A DNA stretch of 64,000 nt from Hyphomicrobiales bacterium (GCA_900466475.1 UBMI01000010.1:558001-622000); one strand, 5' to 3'; shown: positions 8,524-16,692, counted from the stretch's first letter. A program made the numbers and translations. The notes: a model not told the origin generated them from the letters alone.

Positions 8524-8724
8524 ATGGAAGGCAGGCATGGGGGAGCAAGAATGTTCGACGAGATCATCATGAGGGTGGCCCCGCGAGAGACTGACAGCAG
8601 CACGACCAACGGCAAACCCCTGCCTCTCATGGACTTGATATATGCGCCGGCCGTATTGAAGGTCCGGCCCGCAAAGGTGCGCAAGCGCATCGGCAAGAGG
8701 AGAATGGCAAAGCTGGACCTATGA
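8524..8724 (+). CDS. Small hypothetical protein, basic C-terminus
   Basis: A possible 66-residue product with no recognised domain. Two starts have good ribosome binding sites: ATG 8524 after GGGGAGG and ATG 8551 after GGGGGAG, the latter giving 57 residues. The C-terminal 20 residues are strongly basic (KVRKRIGKRR), which could suit nucleic-acid binding. Codon use is less clearly coding than in neighbouring genes. It overlaps by four bases a longer open frame in which the 8859 gene lies. Confidence 0.35.
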   Translation: MEGRHGGARMFDEIIMRVAPRETDSSTTNGKPLPLMDLIYAPAVLKVRPAKVRKRIGKRRMAKLDL

Positions 8725-8858
8725 CATCAGGCCTTGGCAACGCAATTTTGACCATGAACGTATTTTCTGACGTTCACTCACATTTCGCCGATTGCATGTC
8801 TGCGGGAAAGCCGCTTTCTTGTTATCCTCATCCCTCTTTCAGAGACCTCAAGACCGCA

Positions 8859-9089
8859 ATGAACCGTTACGACATCGAGCGCCGGAATGACGACGACTGG
8901 ACTGTGATCGACCGGCTGACGGGCGCACCCGTGCCGCATCTGCCGGAAAAACTCGGAAGCAGGCTTGAGGCCCAGGCGCTCGCCGATTTTCGCAACCGGC
9001 TGGCCATTCCGCAACAGGAGCGCATACGCTCCCGCCTCGATACGCTGCGGCTCGCCTGGCAGGCGTTGACAGGCAAGCGCATACGCTAG
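8859..9089 (+). CDS. Small hypothetical protein
   Basis: A 76-residue hydrophilic protein beginning MNRYDIERRNDDDWTVIDR, followed by a helical, Arg/Leu-rich second half. The frame is open back to 8721, but the ATG at 8859 gives the natural, compact product. Its opening reads like a small beta sheet (WTVIDRLTG), as in some rhizobial stress-related small proteins; no function can be given. The ribosome binding site is weak. Confidence 0.5.
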   Translation: MNRYDIERRNDDDWTVIDRLTGAPVPHLPEKLGSRLEAQALADFRNRLAIPQQERIRSRLDTLRLAWQALTGKRIR

Positions 9090-9110
9090 AGCGTTCTAGC
9101 CGCCGGGCAT

Positions 9111-9133
9111 AAAAAGGCCCGCCGAAGCGGGCC
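9111..9133 (-). terminator. Rho-independent terminator, minus strand
   Basis: Seven-bp GC stem GGCCCGC (9116-9122) with GCGGGCC (9127-9133), a CGAA tetraloop, and TTTTT on the minus strand immediately after. It lies 177 bases beyond the stop of the anti-sigma gene and probably ends the sigma/anti-sigma transcript. On the plus strand there is no T-run. Confidence 0.7.
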
Positions 9134-9309
9134 AACAATTGGGAAACAACAGGCTGGATCGCACGACGCCCGTGTGGTGCATGCATTTATCAAAGAAAAG
9201 GACGCCGTACGGTCCGGGTATCAGACTGGGAGCGGCGCCAAAAGTTCCCGGTGGCTGCCGATATTTTGCCGTGTCCGCGCGGCATCGATCGATACCGACC
9301 TCGCGCGCC

Positions 9310-9945
9310 TCACCAGCGAAGAATTTTCCGGCCAAGCAGGAACCCGGCTGCCGTCGCCACCAGGATGCCGATCGAGTACCATGTCGCCAGAAACAGCGGG
9401 CTGTCATCGGGGCAGTGCCAGGCATAGATGGCGGCCGCAATGCCGCCTGCGGCAAGACCCGCCACCGCGCCCGCCGTGCCCGGATTTTCCGGCGCCCCCT
9501 GACGGACCGAATAGAGGATGGCGGCAAGCGGCGCGATCGAAAGCGTCGGCACGAAGAACAGGCAGAAGGCGGAAAAATGCCCCTCCATGCTCGCCGCCCA
9601 GTCCGCCTGCGGCACGACGAAGAGCTCGGTCGCAATACCGGCGATCAATACCACCAGCGGCAGGATGAGGGTCAGGGCCGCGGAGCGCAAGGACAGGCCG
9701 GGTTTGCCGATCCGGAAGGCGAGGCGGGTGGCCGTCACGGCGATCAGCAGGGTGGTGCCGAGCTTGAAGAGGACGCGCGGCGTCTCGATCATCTCGGCCA
9801 TATTTCTGCGGATGCCGATGGTGGAGATGAGAAGTGCGGCTGAAATCACCACGCCGATGGCAAGCGCGATCATGAAGACGCGACCGAAGCGGATGCGAAC
9901 GCGCGCATCCTTTGCCAGCATGTTGATCAGGTCATCCGTTTTCAC
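9310..9945 (-). CDS. nrsF: NrsF family (DUF1109) membrane anti-sigma factor
   Basis: A 211-residue inner-membrane protein with a short cytoplasmic N-terminus (MKTDDLINMLAKDARVR) and about six transmembrane helices, the architecture of DUF1109/NrsF. NrsF proteins hold a cognate ECF sigma factor inactive at the membrane and release it under heavy-metal or related stress; conserved cysteines are implicated in Caulobacter. Cysteines are visible in the fourth helix region (AFCLFF) and in the periplasmic YAWHCPDD. Its start overlaps the end of the sigma gene by 14 bases, so the two are translationally coupled. It is the likely sensor-inhibitor for the bufferin operon upstream. Confidence 0.85.
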   Translation of the reverse strand: MKTDDLINMLAKDARVRIRFGRVFMIALAIGVVISAALLISTIGIRRNMAEMIETPRVLFKLGTTLLIAVTATRLAFRIGKPGLSLRSAALTLILPLVVLIAGIATELFVVPQADWAASMEGHFSAFCLFFVPTLSIAPLAAILYSVRQGAPENPGTAGAVAGLAAGGIAAAIYAWHCPDDSPLFLATWYSIGILVATAAGFLLGRKILRW

Positions 9946-10498
9946 GCGTATTGCTCCGATAGAGGGCCGCCAATCCCTTGAGCGCCCTGTGCAGCGCCAC
10001 TCGCACGGCGCCTTCCGTCATCTGTAGCCGCTCGGCCGTTTCGCGGATGCCGGCGCCGCCGAGCGAAATGGATCGCACGATCTCGCGCTGCGGGTCGCGC
10101 AGGCCTTCCAGCATGCGGTCGACATCGATGCGATCGGCGCCATCCTCCTGGTGGTCGGCTTCGAGCGTCTCCATCACATCCTCGATCGGGACCGAAACGT
10201 GGCGGCCGCGCCGGCGGAGGCTGTCGATCAGCTTGTTGCGCACGATCGTCGAGAGCCAGGGACCGATGGGGCGGGAAATATCCCAGGTCCCGCGCTTCAG
10301 GTGCACTGCCAGCAGAACTTCCTGCACCACGTCTTCCACCTCGCTCGGCGGGGCACCGAACTGGTCGCAGCGCCTGCGCGCAATCGAACGCAGATAGGGT
10401 GTCACGGCCTTCAGGAAACGGTCATAGGCCGTTGCGTCGCCGGCGATTGCCGCGCGCATCCAGGCCGCCCATTCCTCTTCGCGGGCCGAATATTTCAT
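9932..10498 (-). CDS. ECF RNA polymerase sigma factor (partner of NrsF)
   Basis: A 188-residue sigma-70 family protein with region 2 at about residues 25-95 (EVEDVVQEVLLAVHLKRGTW is the core-binding and -10 recognition part) and region 4 at about 130-180 (GIRETAERLQMTEGAVRVAL is the -35 recognition HTH). There is no region 1.1 or 3, as in all ECF factors. It overlaps the NrsF gene, like Caulobacter SigF-NrsF. A promoter GTAACA-N16-CGTAGA sits just upstream (10511-10538) and the same pattern occurs before the bufferin operon, so it very probably transcribes itself and that operon. Confidence 0.9.
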   Translation of the reverse strand: MKYSAREEEWAAWMRAAIAGDATAYDRFLKAVTPYLRSIARRRCDQFGAPPSEVEDVVQEVLLAVHLKRGTWDISRPIGPWLSTIVRNKLIDSLRRRGRHVSVPIEDVMETLEADHQEDGADRIDVDRMLEGLRDPQREIVRSISLGGAGIRETAERLQMTEGAVRVALHRALKGLAALYRSNTRENG

Positions 10499-10510
10499 CC
10501 GCTACTCACC

Positions 10511-10538
10511 TCTACGCACGGAGCCACGTGTTTGTTAC
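10511..10538 (-). promoter_or_regulatory. Predicted ECF-sigma autoregulatory promoter
   Basis: On the minus strand, -35 GTAACA (10538-10533), a 16-base spacer and -10 CGTAGA (10516-10511). The ATG is 13 bases further on at 10498, so the leader is very short. The element matches the bufferin promoter at 13356-13383 in sequence and spacing and resembles the Caulobacter SigF consensus as I recall it. Confidence 0.7.
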
Positions 10539-10644
10539 CGTCATCCTGAAAAATTTGATGACGCGGCGCGTGAGGCAGAGCCGGCGTCGGCGCCTATTGA
10601 GCGCATCGGCGGGCAAACGGCAAGAGTGGTGCGGCAACAAAGCG

Positions 10645-10679
10645 CAAAAGCCGCCCGGCGCGATGAGGAGCCGGGCGGT
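10645..10679 (-). terminator. Rho-independent terminator of the bufferin operon
   Basis: Stem with arms around GCCGCCCGGC (10650-10659) and GCCGGGCGG (10670-10678), and a 10-base loop. CTTTTGCGC follows on the minus strand. It lies 31 bases after the DoxX stop and separates this operon from the sigma/anti-sigma unit. Confidence 0.7.
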
Positions 10680-10709
10680 TGTTTGTGTTGGTGACTGACG
10701 TCGAGTGTT

Positions 10710-11237
10710 CTAGCTTTTGGCAGTGCCTGACATCCGCACGATCAGATAGTCGAGCGACAGGCGGCCGGGCCCGTAGCGCATGATGGCAAGGGCCATTGCC
10801 GCCCAGGTGATGTGGATCGGCCAGCCATCGGGCACCGTCAGTTCGACGATCAGGGTCATGAACAGCAGGCCGAGGCCGGCAAAGCGGGTGGCAAGACCGA
10901 AGACGAGCAGCGTCGGAAAGGTGATCTCGCCGCAGCCGGAAAGGAAGGCCATGACCGCGGGCATCGGGAAGGGATAGGGGCCACCTGGCAGGTGCAGCAT
11001 GAATTCCTGGGTAAAGAGATCGATTGCCGTATCGTTCAGCTGCAGGAAGCCATCCCATTTCAGGATGCCGGAGCGCCAGAAGGGAACGGCAAGCGCCACG
11101 CGGATGACGGCCTGGACGATATCGGGCTGGGCGACGGCCCGGACAAGTCCGTCGGCCGTCGCCACCAACCTCGCCAGCGGGGAGAGAGCGCCGTTGCGAG
11201 GCTTGTTGTGGGCATTGGAGTCAAGCATATCAGACAT
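10710..11237 (-). CDS. bufD: DoxX family membrane protein of the bufferin operon
   Basis: A 175-residue integral membrane protein with four hydrophobic segments and the DoxX family layout: VIRVALAVPFWRSGILKWDGF in helix 1 and GCGEITFPTLLVFGLATRFAGLG in the middle. DoxX proteins are linked to thiol or redox chemistry in the membrane. They are the last gene of many DUF2282-MNIO-DUF2063 operons, where they are called BufD or HvfD. The start overlaps the DUF2063 gene by eight bases, showing one translational unit. Its exact role in bufferin production or copper handling is not established. Confidence 0.85.
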   Translation of the reverse strand: MSDMLDSNAHNKPRNGALSPLARLVATADGLVRAVAQPDIVQAVIRVALAVPFWRSGILKWDGFLQLNDTAIDLFTQEFMLHLPGGPYPFPMPAVMAFLSGCGEITFPTLLVFGLATRFAGLGLLFMTLIVELTVPDGWPIHITWAAMALAIMRYGPGRLSLDYLIVRMSGTAKS

Positions 11238-12057
11238 TGGAATTCTCCAGTTCGATCGCGGAAAAAGCGCCGGCTGCGATCATCTCGCCGATGGCGGCAG
11301 ACAGATCGAAGGCAGGCCAGGCGTCGAGGCCGGCGGCGACGGCTGCGGCAAGGCATTCGCGCGAGAGCAGCGCATTGAAGAAGGCGGCTCCGCCCGGCGG
11401 CAGGAGGCGTACTGTGACGTCGTCATCGATACGGGTGATCAACCCGTCCTCGGGGCGATTTTCGACGCGGGTAACGGGATCCGTGCCGCGGTTCATGGCG
11501 AAGATGGTGACGGCCGGATAGGCGGATGAAACCAGCCGTGTTGCCGGATGCGGACGAAACGTTACGCCGCCCAGTTCTTCCTGCGGCACGGCGGCGAGTG
11601 TTTCGGCCGTCAATGCAGCCGCATCGGCGGCGTGATAGGCATCCAGCCAGGCGCGTTCGATGCGCGCCACATCCGAGAGCCAGGGCATTTCCTGCGCATA
11701 TTCGTAGCGGTCGATGAAGTCGGGAAAGTCACGTCCGTATTCGAACAGCAGCCGCGAGGAGGGCGGGGTCTCGCGTACATGAAAGCGGGCCATGGCGCGG
11801 AAGAAATCCGGCCCGGTGATACGCTCGACCGCCGGGAAGATCGACGACAATGCTGCAATCAGGCTGACAGTGACATTGTTGCGATAGACATTGTATCGCT
11901 TCTCCGCCCGTTTGCCGCGCGGGCCGGTGACCAGAGCGGGCGCCGGGGCATCCGGATTGAGCAGCGTGGCGGAGAACTGCCCGGCGAAATCCGGCAGCAT
12001 TGGCCGGATCGGCACGATTTCAGCCGAGCGCATGGGCAGTTCCCCTGTCATTGGCAT
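11230..12057 (-). CDS. bufC: DUF2063 protein, partner of the MNIO maturase
   Basis: A 275-residue protein with the N-terminal DUF2063 domain: YNVYRNNVTVSLIAALSSIF near residue 55, then the helical LLFEYGRDFPDFI and PWLSDVARIERAW segments. The second half is a beta-rich region that resembles a RiPP recognition element. In bufferin-like systems this protein binds the precursor's leader and presents its core to the MNIO enzyme. Starts at 12057, 12051 and 12033 are all possible; each overlaps the end of the upstream MNIO gene. Databases often mislabel it as DNA-binding. It is cytoplasmic. Confidence 0.85.
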   Translation of the reverse strand: MPMTGELPMRSAEIVPIRPMLPDFAGQFSATLLNPDAPAPALVTGPRGKRAEKRYNVYRNNVTVSLIAALSSIFPAVERITGPDFFRAMARFHVRETPPSSRLLFEYGRDFPDFIDRYEYAQEMPWLSDVARIERAWLDAYHAADAAALTAETLAAVPQEELGGVTFRPHPATRLVSSAYPAVTIFAMNRGTDPVTRVENRPEDGLITRIDDDVTVRLLPPGGAAFFNALLSRECLAAAVAAGLDAWPAFDLSAAIGEMIAAGAFSAIELENSNV

Positions 12058-12946
12058 GGCGATCCAGAATGGCCTGCGCAGCCAGGGCCTCGGCGCGCAG
12101 CACCGGCCAGTCGGGGATCTTGCTGTCCCATTCGATCAGGGTCGAGATCGGCCCGCATCTGGCAATGACGATCTCGTAAAGCTGCCAGACGGCATCGGCG
12201 ACCGGGCCGTCATGGCTGTCGATCAAGAGCAGCTCGCCCTCGTCATCCTCCTGTTCGGCGTGGCCGGCGAGGTGGATCTCGCCGACCTGAGACAGCGGGA
12301 AGTCGCGCAGATATTCCAGCGCCGAAAAGCCGTGATTGGTGGCGGACACGAAGACATTGTTGATGTCGAGCAGCAGGCCGCTGCCGGTGCGCCGCGCGAT
12401 CTCGCGAATGAAATCCGTCTCGCTCATCGAGGATTCCGCAAAAAGCACGTAGGTGGAGGGGTTTTCCAGCAGGATCTGCCGGCCGATCGCGTTCTGCATC
12501 TCGTCGACGTGGTCGCAGACATGGGCGAGTGTCGCACCGGTATAGGGCAGCGGCAGCAGATCGTTCAGATAGGTATCGACATGCGTCGACCAGGCGAGAT
12601 GCTCTGAAATCAGCGCCGGCTCATAGCGGTCGACGAGGTCCTTGAAGCGCCTGAGGTGTAACTTGTCGAGCGGCTGCGGGCCGCCGAGCGACATGCAGAC
12701 GCCGTGCAATGAAATCGGGTGGTCGCGGCGCACTCTTTCGAGTGCGCGATGCGGTGGGCCGCCGGCGCCCATGTAATTCTCGGCATGGATCTCGAAGAAG
12801 CCCTGCGGGCCGGATATGGCCGAGATCGCCGCAAGATGCTCCGGCTTGAAGCTGGTGCCGGCCACGCCGGCAAGCTGATATGTCGGAAAGCGGAGGGTGC
12901 TCTCCGTCTCCATGGGAAGGTTGGACGCCTTGTCGACGTTTTTCAT
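12020..12946 (-). CDS. bufB: MNIO (DUF692) family bufferin maturase
   Basis: A 308-residue TIM-barrel enzyme of the multinuclear non-haem iron oxidase family. The metal-site motifs are visible in order: FEIHAENYMG, ISLHGVCMSLGG, ISEHLAWS, LLENPST, LLLDINNVFVSATNHGF, VGEIHLAGHAE, LIDSHDGPV and TLIEWDSKIPDW, giving the expected His/Glu/Asn/Asp ligands. MNIO enzymes oxidatively remodel cysteines of a precursor peptide; in bufferins they make thiooxazole rings that bind copper. The ATG at 12946 follows GGAGG by six bases. It lies 43 bases after the DUF2282 precursor gene and overlaps its DUF2063 partner. Confidence 0.93.
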   Translation of the reverse strand: MKNVDKASNLPMETESTLRFPTYQLAGVAGTSFKPEHLAAISAISGPQGFFEIHAENYMGAGGPPHRALERVRRDHPISLHGVCMSLGGPQPLDKLHLRRFKDLVDRYEPALISEHLAWSTHVDTYLNDLLPLPYTGATLAHVCDHVDEMQNAIGRQILLENPSTYVLFAESSMSETDFIREIARRTGSGLLLDINNVFVSATNHGFSALEYLRDFPLSQVGEIHLAGHAEQEDDEGELLLIDSHDGPVADAVWQLYEIVIARCGPISTLIEWDSKIPDWPVLRAEALAAQAILDRHANDRGTAHALG

Positions 12947-12989
12947 CTTCGCCTCCGCTTTCCTTGATCCTGGTCTGATTGCGGGCGGC

Positions 12990-13304
12990 TTAGATGTCGC
13001 GCGTCAGCGGCTTCAGCGAACCGTGACGGCCACCTGGAATATCGAGCGAGGCGCAGGTGCCGCCCTGGACGAATTTCCACGAATTGCCCTGGAAGTCTTT
13101 CACCGAAGTTCCCTGGCAGGTCGTGCCCGGGCCGGCGGCGCAATCGTTCTGACCCTTGAGCGCAACGCCGTAGCACTTCTCCTTGTGGGCGGCGGTTGCA
13201 GCAGCAGCTTCAGCCTTGGTCAGCGGGGCGGCACTGGCCATCGTGGCAAGAGCTGACGTGATCGCGCCGGCAAGAAGGGCGGTGCTGATGGAAGTCTTCA
13301 ACAT
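12990..13304 (-). CDS. bufA: DUF2282 bufferin-type precursor peptide, Cys-rich and exported
   Basis: A 104-residue precursor. Residues 1-25 are a Sec signal peptide (hydrophobic core ISTALLAGAITSALA, cleavage after ASA). The core carries four cysteines in the DUF2282 pattern KCYGVALKGQNDC, TTCQG and GTCASL. In studied bufferins the central cysteines become thiooxazoles and the mature peptide buffers copper in the periplasm; I infer the same here. The ATG at 13304 follows GGAG by eight bases. It is the first gene of the operon and is preceded by an ECF-type promoter at 13356-13383. A long signal peptide on a modified peptide is unusual for RiPPs but normal for this family. Confidence 0.92.
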   Translation of the reverse strand: MLKTSISTALLAGAITSALATMASAAPLTKAEAAAATAAHKEKCYGVALKGQNDCAAGPGTTCQGTSVKDFQGNSWKFVQGGTCASLDIPGGRHGSLKPLTRDI

Positions 13305-13355
13305 TGGTAGTCTCCGTTGCTTGAAACGCCCCTGTTTCAGCGGGGCACGTCGAGG

Positions 13356-13383
13356 TATTCGCAACGGGAAAGTGGGTTGTTAC
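13356..13383 (-). promoter_or_regulatory. Predicted ECF-sigma promoter of the bufferin operon
   Basis: On the minus strand, -35 GTAACA (13383-13378), a 16-base spacer and -10 CGAATA (13361-13356), about 50 bases before the bufA start. It is the same element with the same spacing as at the sigma gene's own promoter (10511-10538). This is the main evidence that the adjacent ECF factor controls the operon. Confidence 0.75.
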
Positions 13384-13527
13384 AAGCGTGGCGGTAACGA
13401 AGGCGTGATGTTGTTTGGGGCGCGCGGAGGGTGCTTCCCCGCAAGGGAATCGTTTTGCCGGGTGCAAGGATGATGCTTATGCTGGTGCAATCATCCGTTC
13501 GATCTCAGTTTGCGGACAGGCTCCGAT

Positions 13528-13860
13528 ATGTCGATCAAACCTCGAAACGTGCTGTTTGTCTGCAGCCAGAACAAGCTTAGAAGCCCCACTGCCGAACAGG
13601 TGTTTTCTGGACGCGAGGACATCGAGGTGTCGTCGGCGGGGACAAACAACGATGCCTGCAATCCGCTCGATGCCGAACAGGTGGAGTGGGCCGACATCAT
13701 CTTTGTGATGGAGAAGGCGCATCGTGGCAAAATCACCCGCAAATACCGCAAGTCGCTGAACGGCAAACGCATTATCTGCCTCGACATTCCCGATGACTAC
13801 GAATTCATGGATCCGATGCTGGTCAGGCTACTGGAACACAAGGTTCCCAGATATCTGTGA
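13528..13860 (+). CDS. Low-molecular-weight protein tyrosine phosphatase-like protein
   Basis: A compact 110-residue protein with the phosphatase P-loop at the N-terminus, FVCSQNKLRSPTAEQVF, which fits the C-x5-R-S signature (Cys and Arg six apart). The product is shorter than classical low-molecular-weight phosphatases (about 150). It has no clear DPY acid loop; instead it ends with LDIPDDYEFMDP, a feature of the small bacterial PTP subgroup. The ATG at 13528 is preferred to an upstream start at 13510. It is divergent from the bufferin operon across a 220-base region that holds the ECF promoter. Confidence 0.8.
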   Translation: MSIKPRNVLFVCSQNKLRSPTAEQVFSGREDIEVSSAGTNNDACNPLDAEQVEWADIIFVMEKAHRGKITRKYRKSLNGKRIICLDIPDDYEFMDPMLVRLLEHKVPRYL

Positions 13861-13901
13861 ACCGACTGATCCGGTCGGACATCCAGCAGTGCTGTTGCGC
13901 T

Positions 13902-14642
13902 CTACCGATCGCCGGGGATATCGAACACGAGCAGACCGGGGGCTTCGAGTGGGAGCTGTGCGACAACGTCTCCCGTGGGGTTTAACACAGCCGTCGGTCC
14001 CCAGGAAATGCGTCCCTCGCGTTCCCCCGTTACGTCGGCGGAGATGAGCCACAGGCCGGTTTCCCGGCAGCGCTCGCCTCTGGCGGCGTTGTGCACGTCC
14101 CGGAATTTTTCGGCATTGGCGCGCGGCATCATGTTGTTGGCGCAGCAGACGAGGAGGGATGCGCCTGTGAGTGCGACCTTGCGGGCGGCATCGGGGAAGC
14201 CGGTGTCGTAGCAGATATTGATGCCGAAGCGCAAACCGTCGACCGTGAAGACCGATGTCTCGGCGCCCGGCTGGAAGAAGCTCTCTCCCTTGAGCAGATG
14301 CGCCTTGCGATATCGACCGATCAGCTTGCCGTTTTCGATGACGGCGGCGGTGTTGAACAGCGCTTCGCCTTCAGCCTCGATCATGCCCATGACGATCATG
14401 GGGCCGGCATCGGCGAGCCGGCCCATGACGGCGGCGAATGCAGAGGATCGGAGATCAATGGCGGCTCGTCGTGCCGTTTCGGGCTCCGTCAGATAGCCCT
14501 GCAGAAAACCTTCGGGAAAGATGAGGAGGCGGGCGCCTTCCGCTTCGGCCTGACGGATCATATCGAGCGCGCATGTCAGGGCGGCCTCGACATTTTCGCG
14601 ATATTCCAAGGTCTGGGCGGCGGCGATGCGGACGGTTTTCAT
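13902..14642 (-). CDS. Carbon-nitrogen hydrolase (nitrilase superfamily)
   Basis: A 246-residue nitrilase-fold amidase. The catalytic triad is visible: Glu in LLIFPEGFLQGY, Lys in RYRKAHLLKGE and Cys in GINICYDTGFPD. The family hydrolyses amides, nitriles or N-carbamoyl compounds. The sequence fits the small branch of predicted amidohydrolases with YDTGFP rather than the YDLRFP of NIT2/omega-amidase. The ATG at 14642 gives the usual MKTVRIAAAQT opening; a TTG at 14666 is less likely. It is divergent from a LysR gene at 14854, which may regulate it. Confidence 0.85.
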   Translation of the reverse strand: MKTVRIAAAQTLEYRENVEAALTCALDMIRQAEAEGARLLIFPEGFLQGYLTEPETARRAAIDLRSSAFAAVMGRLADAGPMIVMGMIEAEGEALFNTAAVIENGKLIGRYRKAHLLKGESFFQPGAETSVFTVDGLRFGINICYDTGFPDAARKVALTGASLLVCCANNMMPRANAEKFRDVHNAARGERCRETGLWLISADVTGEREGRISWGPTAVLNPTGDVVAQLPLEAPGLLVFDIPGDR

Positions 14643-14853
14643 TCCGGGTTCCGGTTGTTCTCGCAACTATCCGTATCCGAGCAGGCGAGCATCCGTCCAC
14701 CATGATTGTCACTTCCCATGCCGAGGCCGAAGAGATCGTTTCCGCGGTGTCGGGCGAAGCGGATGAGCTGGCTGCGATCGGCAGCGACCCATCTATCGGT
14801 CGGAGTTTCGAAGGTTTAAGATTTCCACGGGGAAGGCGGGATAAGGCTGCGGG

Positions 14854-15759
14854 ATGGACCGGCTGGATGCCATGCGCGTGTTGCTTGCCGTTGTCGATGC
14901 CGGCAGCCTGTCGGCGGGCAGCAAGCGGCTGAATGCGCCGCTACCGAGCGTCAGTCGCAAGGTGGCAGAGCTGGAGCGATCGCTCGGCGCCAGTCTCGTC
15001 ATCCGCACCAGCCGGAAGCTGCAGCTCACCGATGCCGGGCGCGATTATGTGGAGGCGGCGCGCAAGATCATTGCCGATATGGAGGAGGCGGAGCGCCGGG
15101 CTTCCGGCGAATATCAGCGGCCGCGGGGAACGCTGACGATCACCATGCCGGTGGAATTCGGCAATCGCTATGTGCTGCCGATCGCGCTGGATTTCATGGC
15201 CGAGCATCCGGAGGTTTCGCTGAACCTGCTCTCGCTCGATCGCACCGTTCATCTCGTCAGCGAGCAGGTGGATGTCGCCATCCGGCTGGGGGCGCTGGCG
15301 GATAGTTCGCTCTATGCCGTCAAGGTTGCCGAGTTTCGGGTCCTGACCTGCGCGAGCCCGGATTATCTCAGGCGTTGCGGGTGTCCGCAGCATCCGGGCG
15401 ATCTGCCCGATCATGACGGGATCATCTTCAACAGCAGGACCTTCTTCTGGACCTTCGATATCGATGGCCGGCCGGTGGAGGTGGTGCCGCGCCATCGCAT
15501 AGAGGTCAATACGGCGGCAAACTGCGTTGCCGCCGCCGTGGGCGGAGCCGGTATCGCCAGGCTTTTCGATTACCAGATCCCCGGCGAACTTGCCTCCGGT
15601 TCTCTCGTGCCTGTTCTTGATGGTTACACTGGCGCGCCGCAGCCGATCCATATCGTCTATTCGCGCCAGGGCTTCCTGGCGCTCAAGGTTCGCTCCTTCA
15701 TCGACTGGACCCTGCCACGGCTGCGCGAAGCCTGCCGGAGCTATGGTTCAATCCAGTAA
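14854..15759 (+). CDS. LysR family transcriptional regulator
   Basis: A 301-residue LysR protein of the group that starts MDRLDAMRVLLAVVDAGSLS. The HTH is at residues 1-60 with PLPSVSRKVAELERSLGASL as recognition helix and LVIRTSRKLQLTDAG as the wing. The effector domain runs from about residue 90 to the end. This group often controls adjacent oxidoreductase or hydrolase genes. It lies 211 bases from the divergent nitrilase and its end overlaps by 12 bases the convergent exported hydrolase (15748), so either could be a target. Confidence 0.9.
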   Translation: MDRLDAMRVLLAVVDAGSLSAGSKRLNAPLPSVSRKVAELERSLGASLVIRTSRKLQLTDAGRDYVEAARKIIADMEEAERRASGEYQRPRGTLTITMPVEFGNRYVLPIALDFMAEHPEVSLNLLSLDRTVHLVSEQVDVAIRLGALADSSLYAVKVAEFRVLTCASPDYLRRCGCPQHPGDLPDHDGIIFNSRTFFWTFDIDGRPVEVVPRHRIEVNTAANCVAAAVGGAGIARLFDYQIPGELASGSLVPVLDGYTGAPQPIHIVYSRQGFLALKVRSFIDWTLPRLREACRSYGSIQ

Positions 15760-16692
15760 GGCACGGATTTCGGCGACGACGCGTTCCGGCGCCTGCAGAT
15801 GCGGATAGTGGCCGATGCCGGGCAGGACGTCGAACGGCGCGCCGGTCCTTTCGGCAAATTCTGCGCCCATGCGGCTGTCGATATAGATGTCCTTTTCGCC
15901 CCAGATCACCTTTAACGGCGTCCTGAGACTGCCGAGGTTTGTTTCCAGCCAATCCTGGTCGCGGGTGAAGGCCGCATAATAATGGTAGAAGGCATCGGCG
16001 GAGGTAAGGGCGCCGTTGCTCCAGCCGCGGACCATGTCTTCCTTCACGCCGGCAGCGAGATCGAACTGCTCATCCTCTGCCAGACCGCGCCTGTAGACGT
16101 TTTGAAGGATCTCGTCGCTCGTCTGGTTCATGACTTCGCGGGTAAGGGAAGCCGCCGGCTCGCTCTTCAGGTTCTGCAGGCGCTCATGCATATAGGCCGG
16201 CCGGTTGAAGGGGGCGAAGTCGCCGACAATGATACGCCGTGCGATATCGGGCTCGTCGAGTGCCAGGAGCAGCGCGGGCAGGGCGGCGATATCGGCGGCA
16301 TAGATGGTCAGCTTCGAGCGGTCGATGCCTGATTTGTCGATATAGGCCTTCAGCACGCCGGCATAATCACGCGGCGAATAGGAGAAGTTTTCGGGCCGCG
16401 ATGACAGGCCGTATCCCGGCCAGTCGAAGGCGCGCACCTCGAATTCATCGCCGAGCGCGGCTGCAATGTCGCCCCAGACGGCAGCGGTTTCGGGAAAGCC
16501 GTGCAGAAAGAGCACGGTGCCTTTCGCGGCCGGATTGTGCACGACAAACTGCCTGAGGGTGATATCGCCGCCGATGGCAATGGTGCTGGCTTCAGGCCTT
16601 GCGGCTGCAATCGCGCCGGCGCTTGCGGGTGTCAGTGTCGCGCCTGTGATTGCGGCGGCGGCGAGCAATGCTCCAAGTGACGATGTCATCAT
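15748..16692 (-). CDS. Exported alpha/beta hydrolase with Asp nucleophile (epoxide hydrolase/dehalogenase-like)
   Basis: A 314-residue hydrolase. Residues 1-25 look like a Sec signal peptide (SLGALLAAAAITGATL, cleavage near ASA). The oxyanion motif is LFLHGFPETAAVWGD and the base is in GIGHYPHLQAPERV. The nucleophile elbow reads YAADIAALPAL: Asp replaces Ser, as in epoxide hydrolases and haloalkane dehalogenases, and the usual flanking glycines are alanines, which is odd. The ATG pair at 16692/16689 is the start; the open frame upstream is antisense to other genes. It sits beside a second epoxide-hydrolase-like gene and a VOC gene. Confidence 0.82.
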   Translation of the reverse strand: MMTSSLGALLAAAAITGATLTPASAGAIAAARPEASTIAIGGDITLRQFVVHNPAAKGTVLFLHGFPETAAVWGDIAAALGDEFEVRAFDWPGYGLSSRPENFSYSPRDYAGVLKAYIDKSGIDRSKLTIYAADIAALPALLLALDEPDIARRIIVGDFAPFNRPAYMHERLQNLKSEPAASLTREVMNQTSDEILQNVYRRGLAEDEQFDLAAGVKEDMVRGWSNGALTSADAFYHYYAAFTRDQDWLETNLGSLRTPLKVIWGEKDIYIDSRMGAEFAERTGAPFDVLPGIGHYPHLQAPERVVAEIRALLD

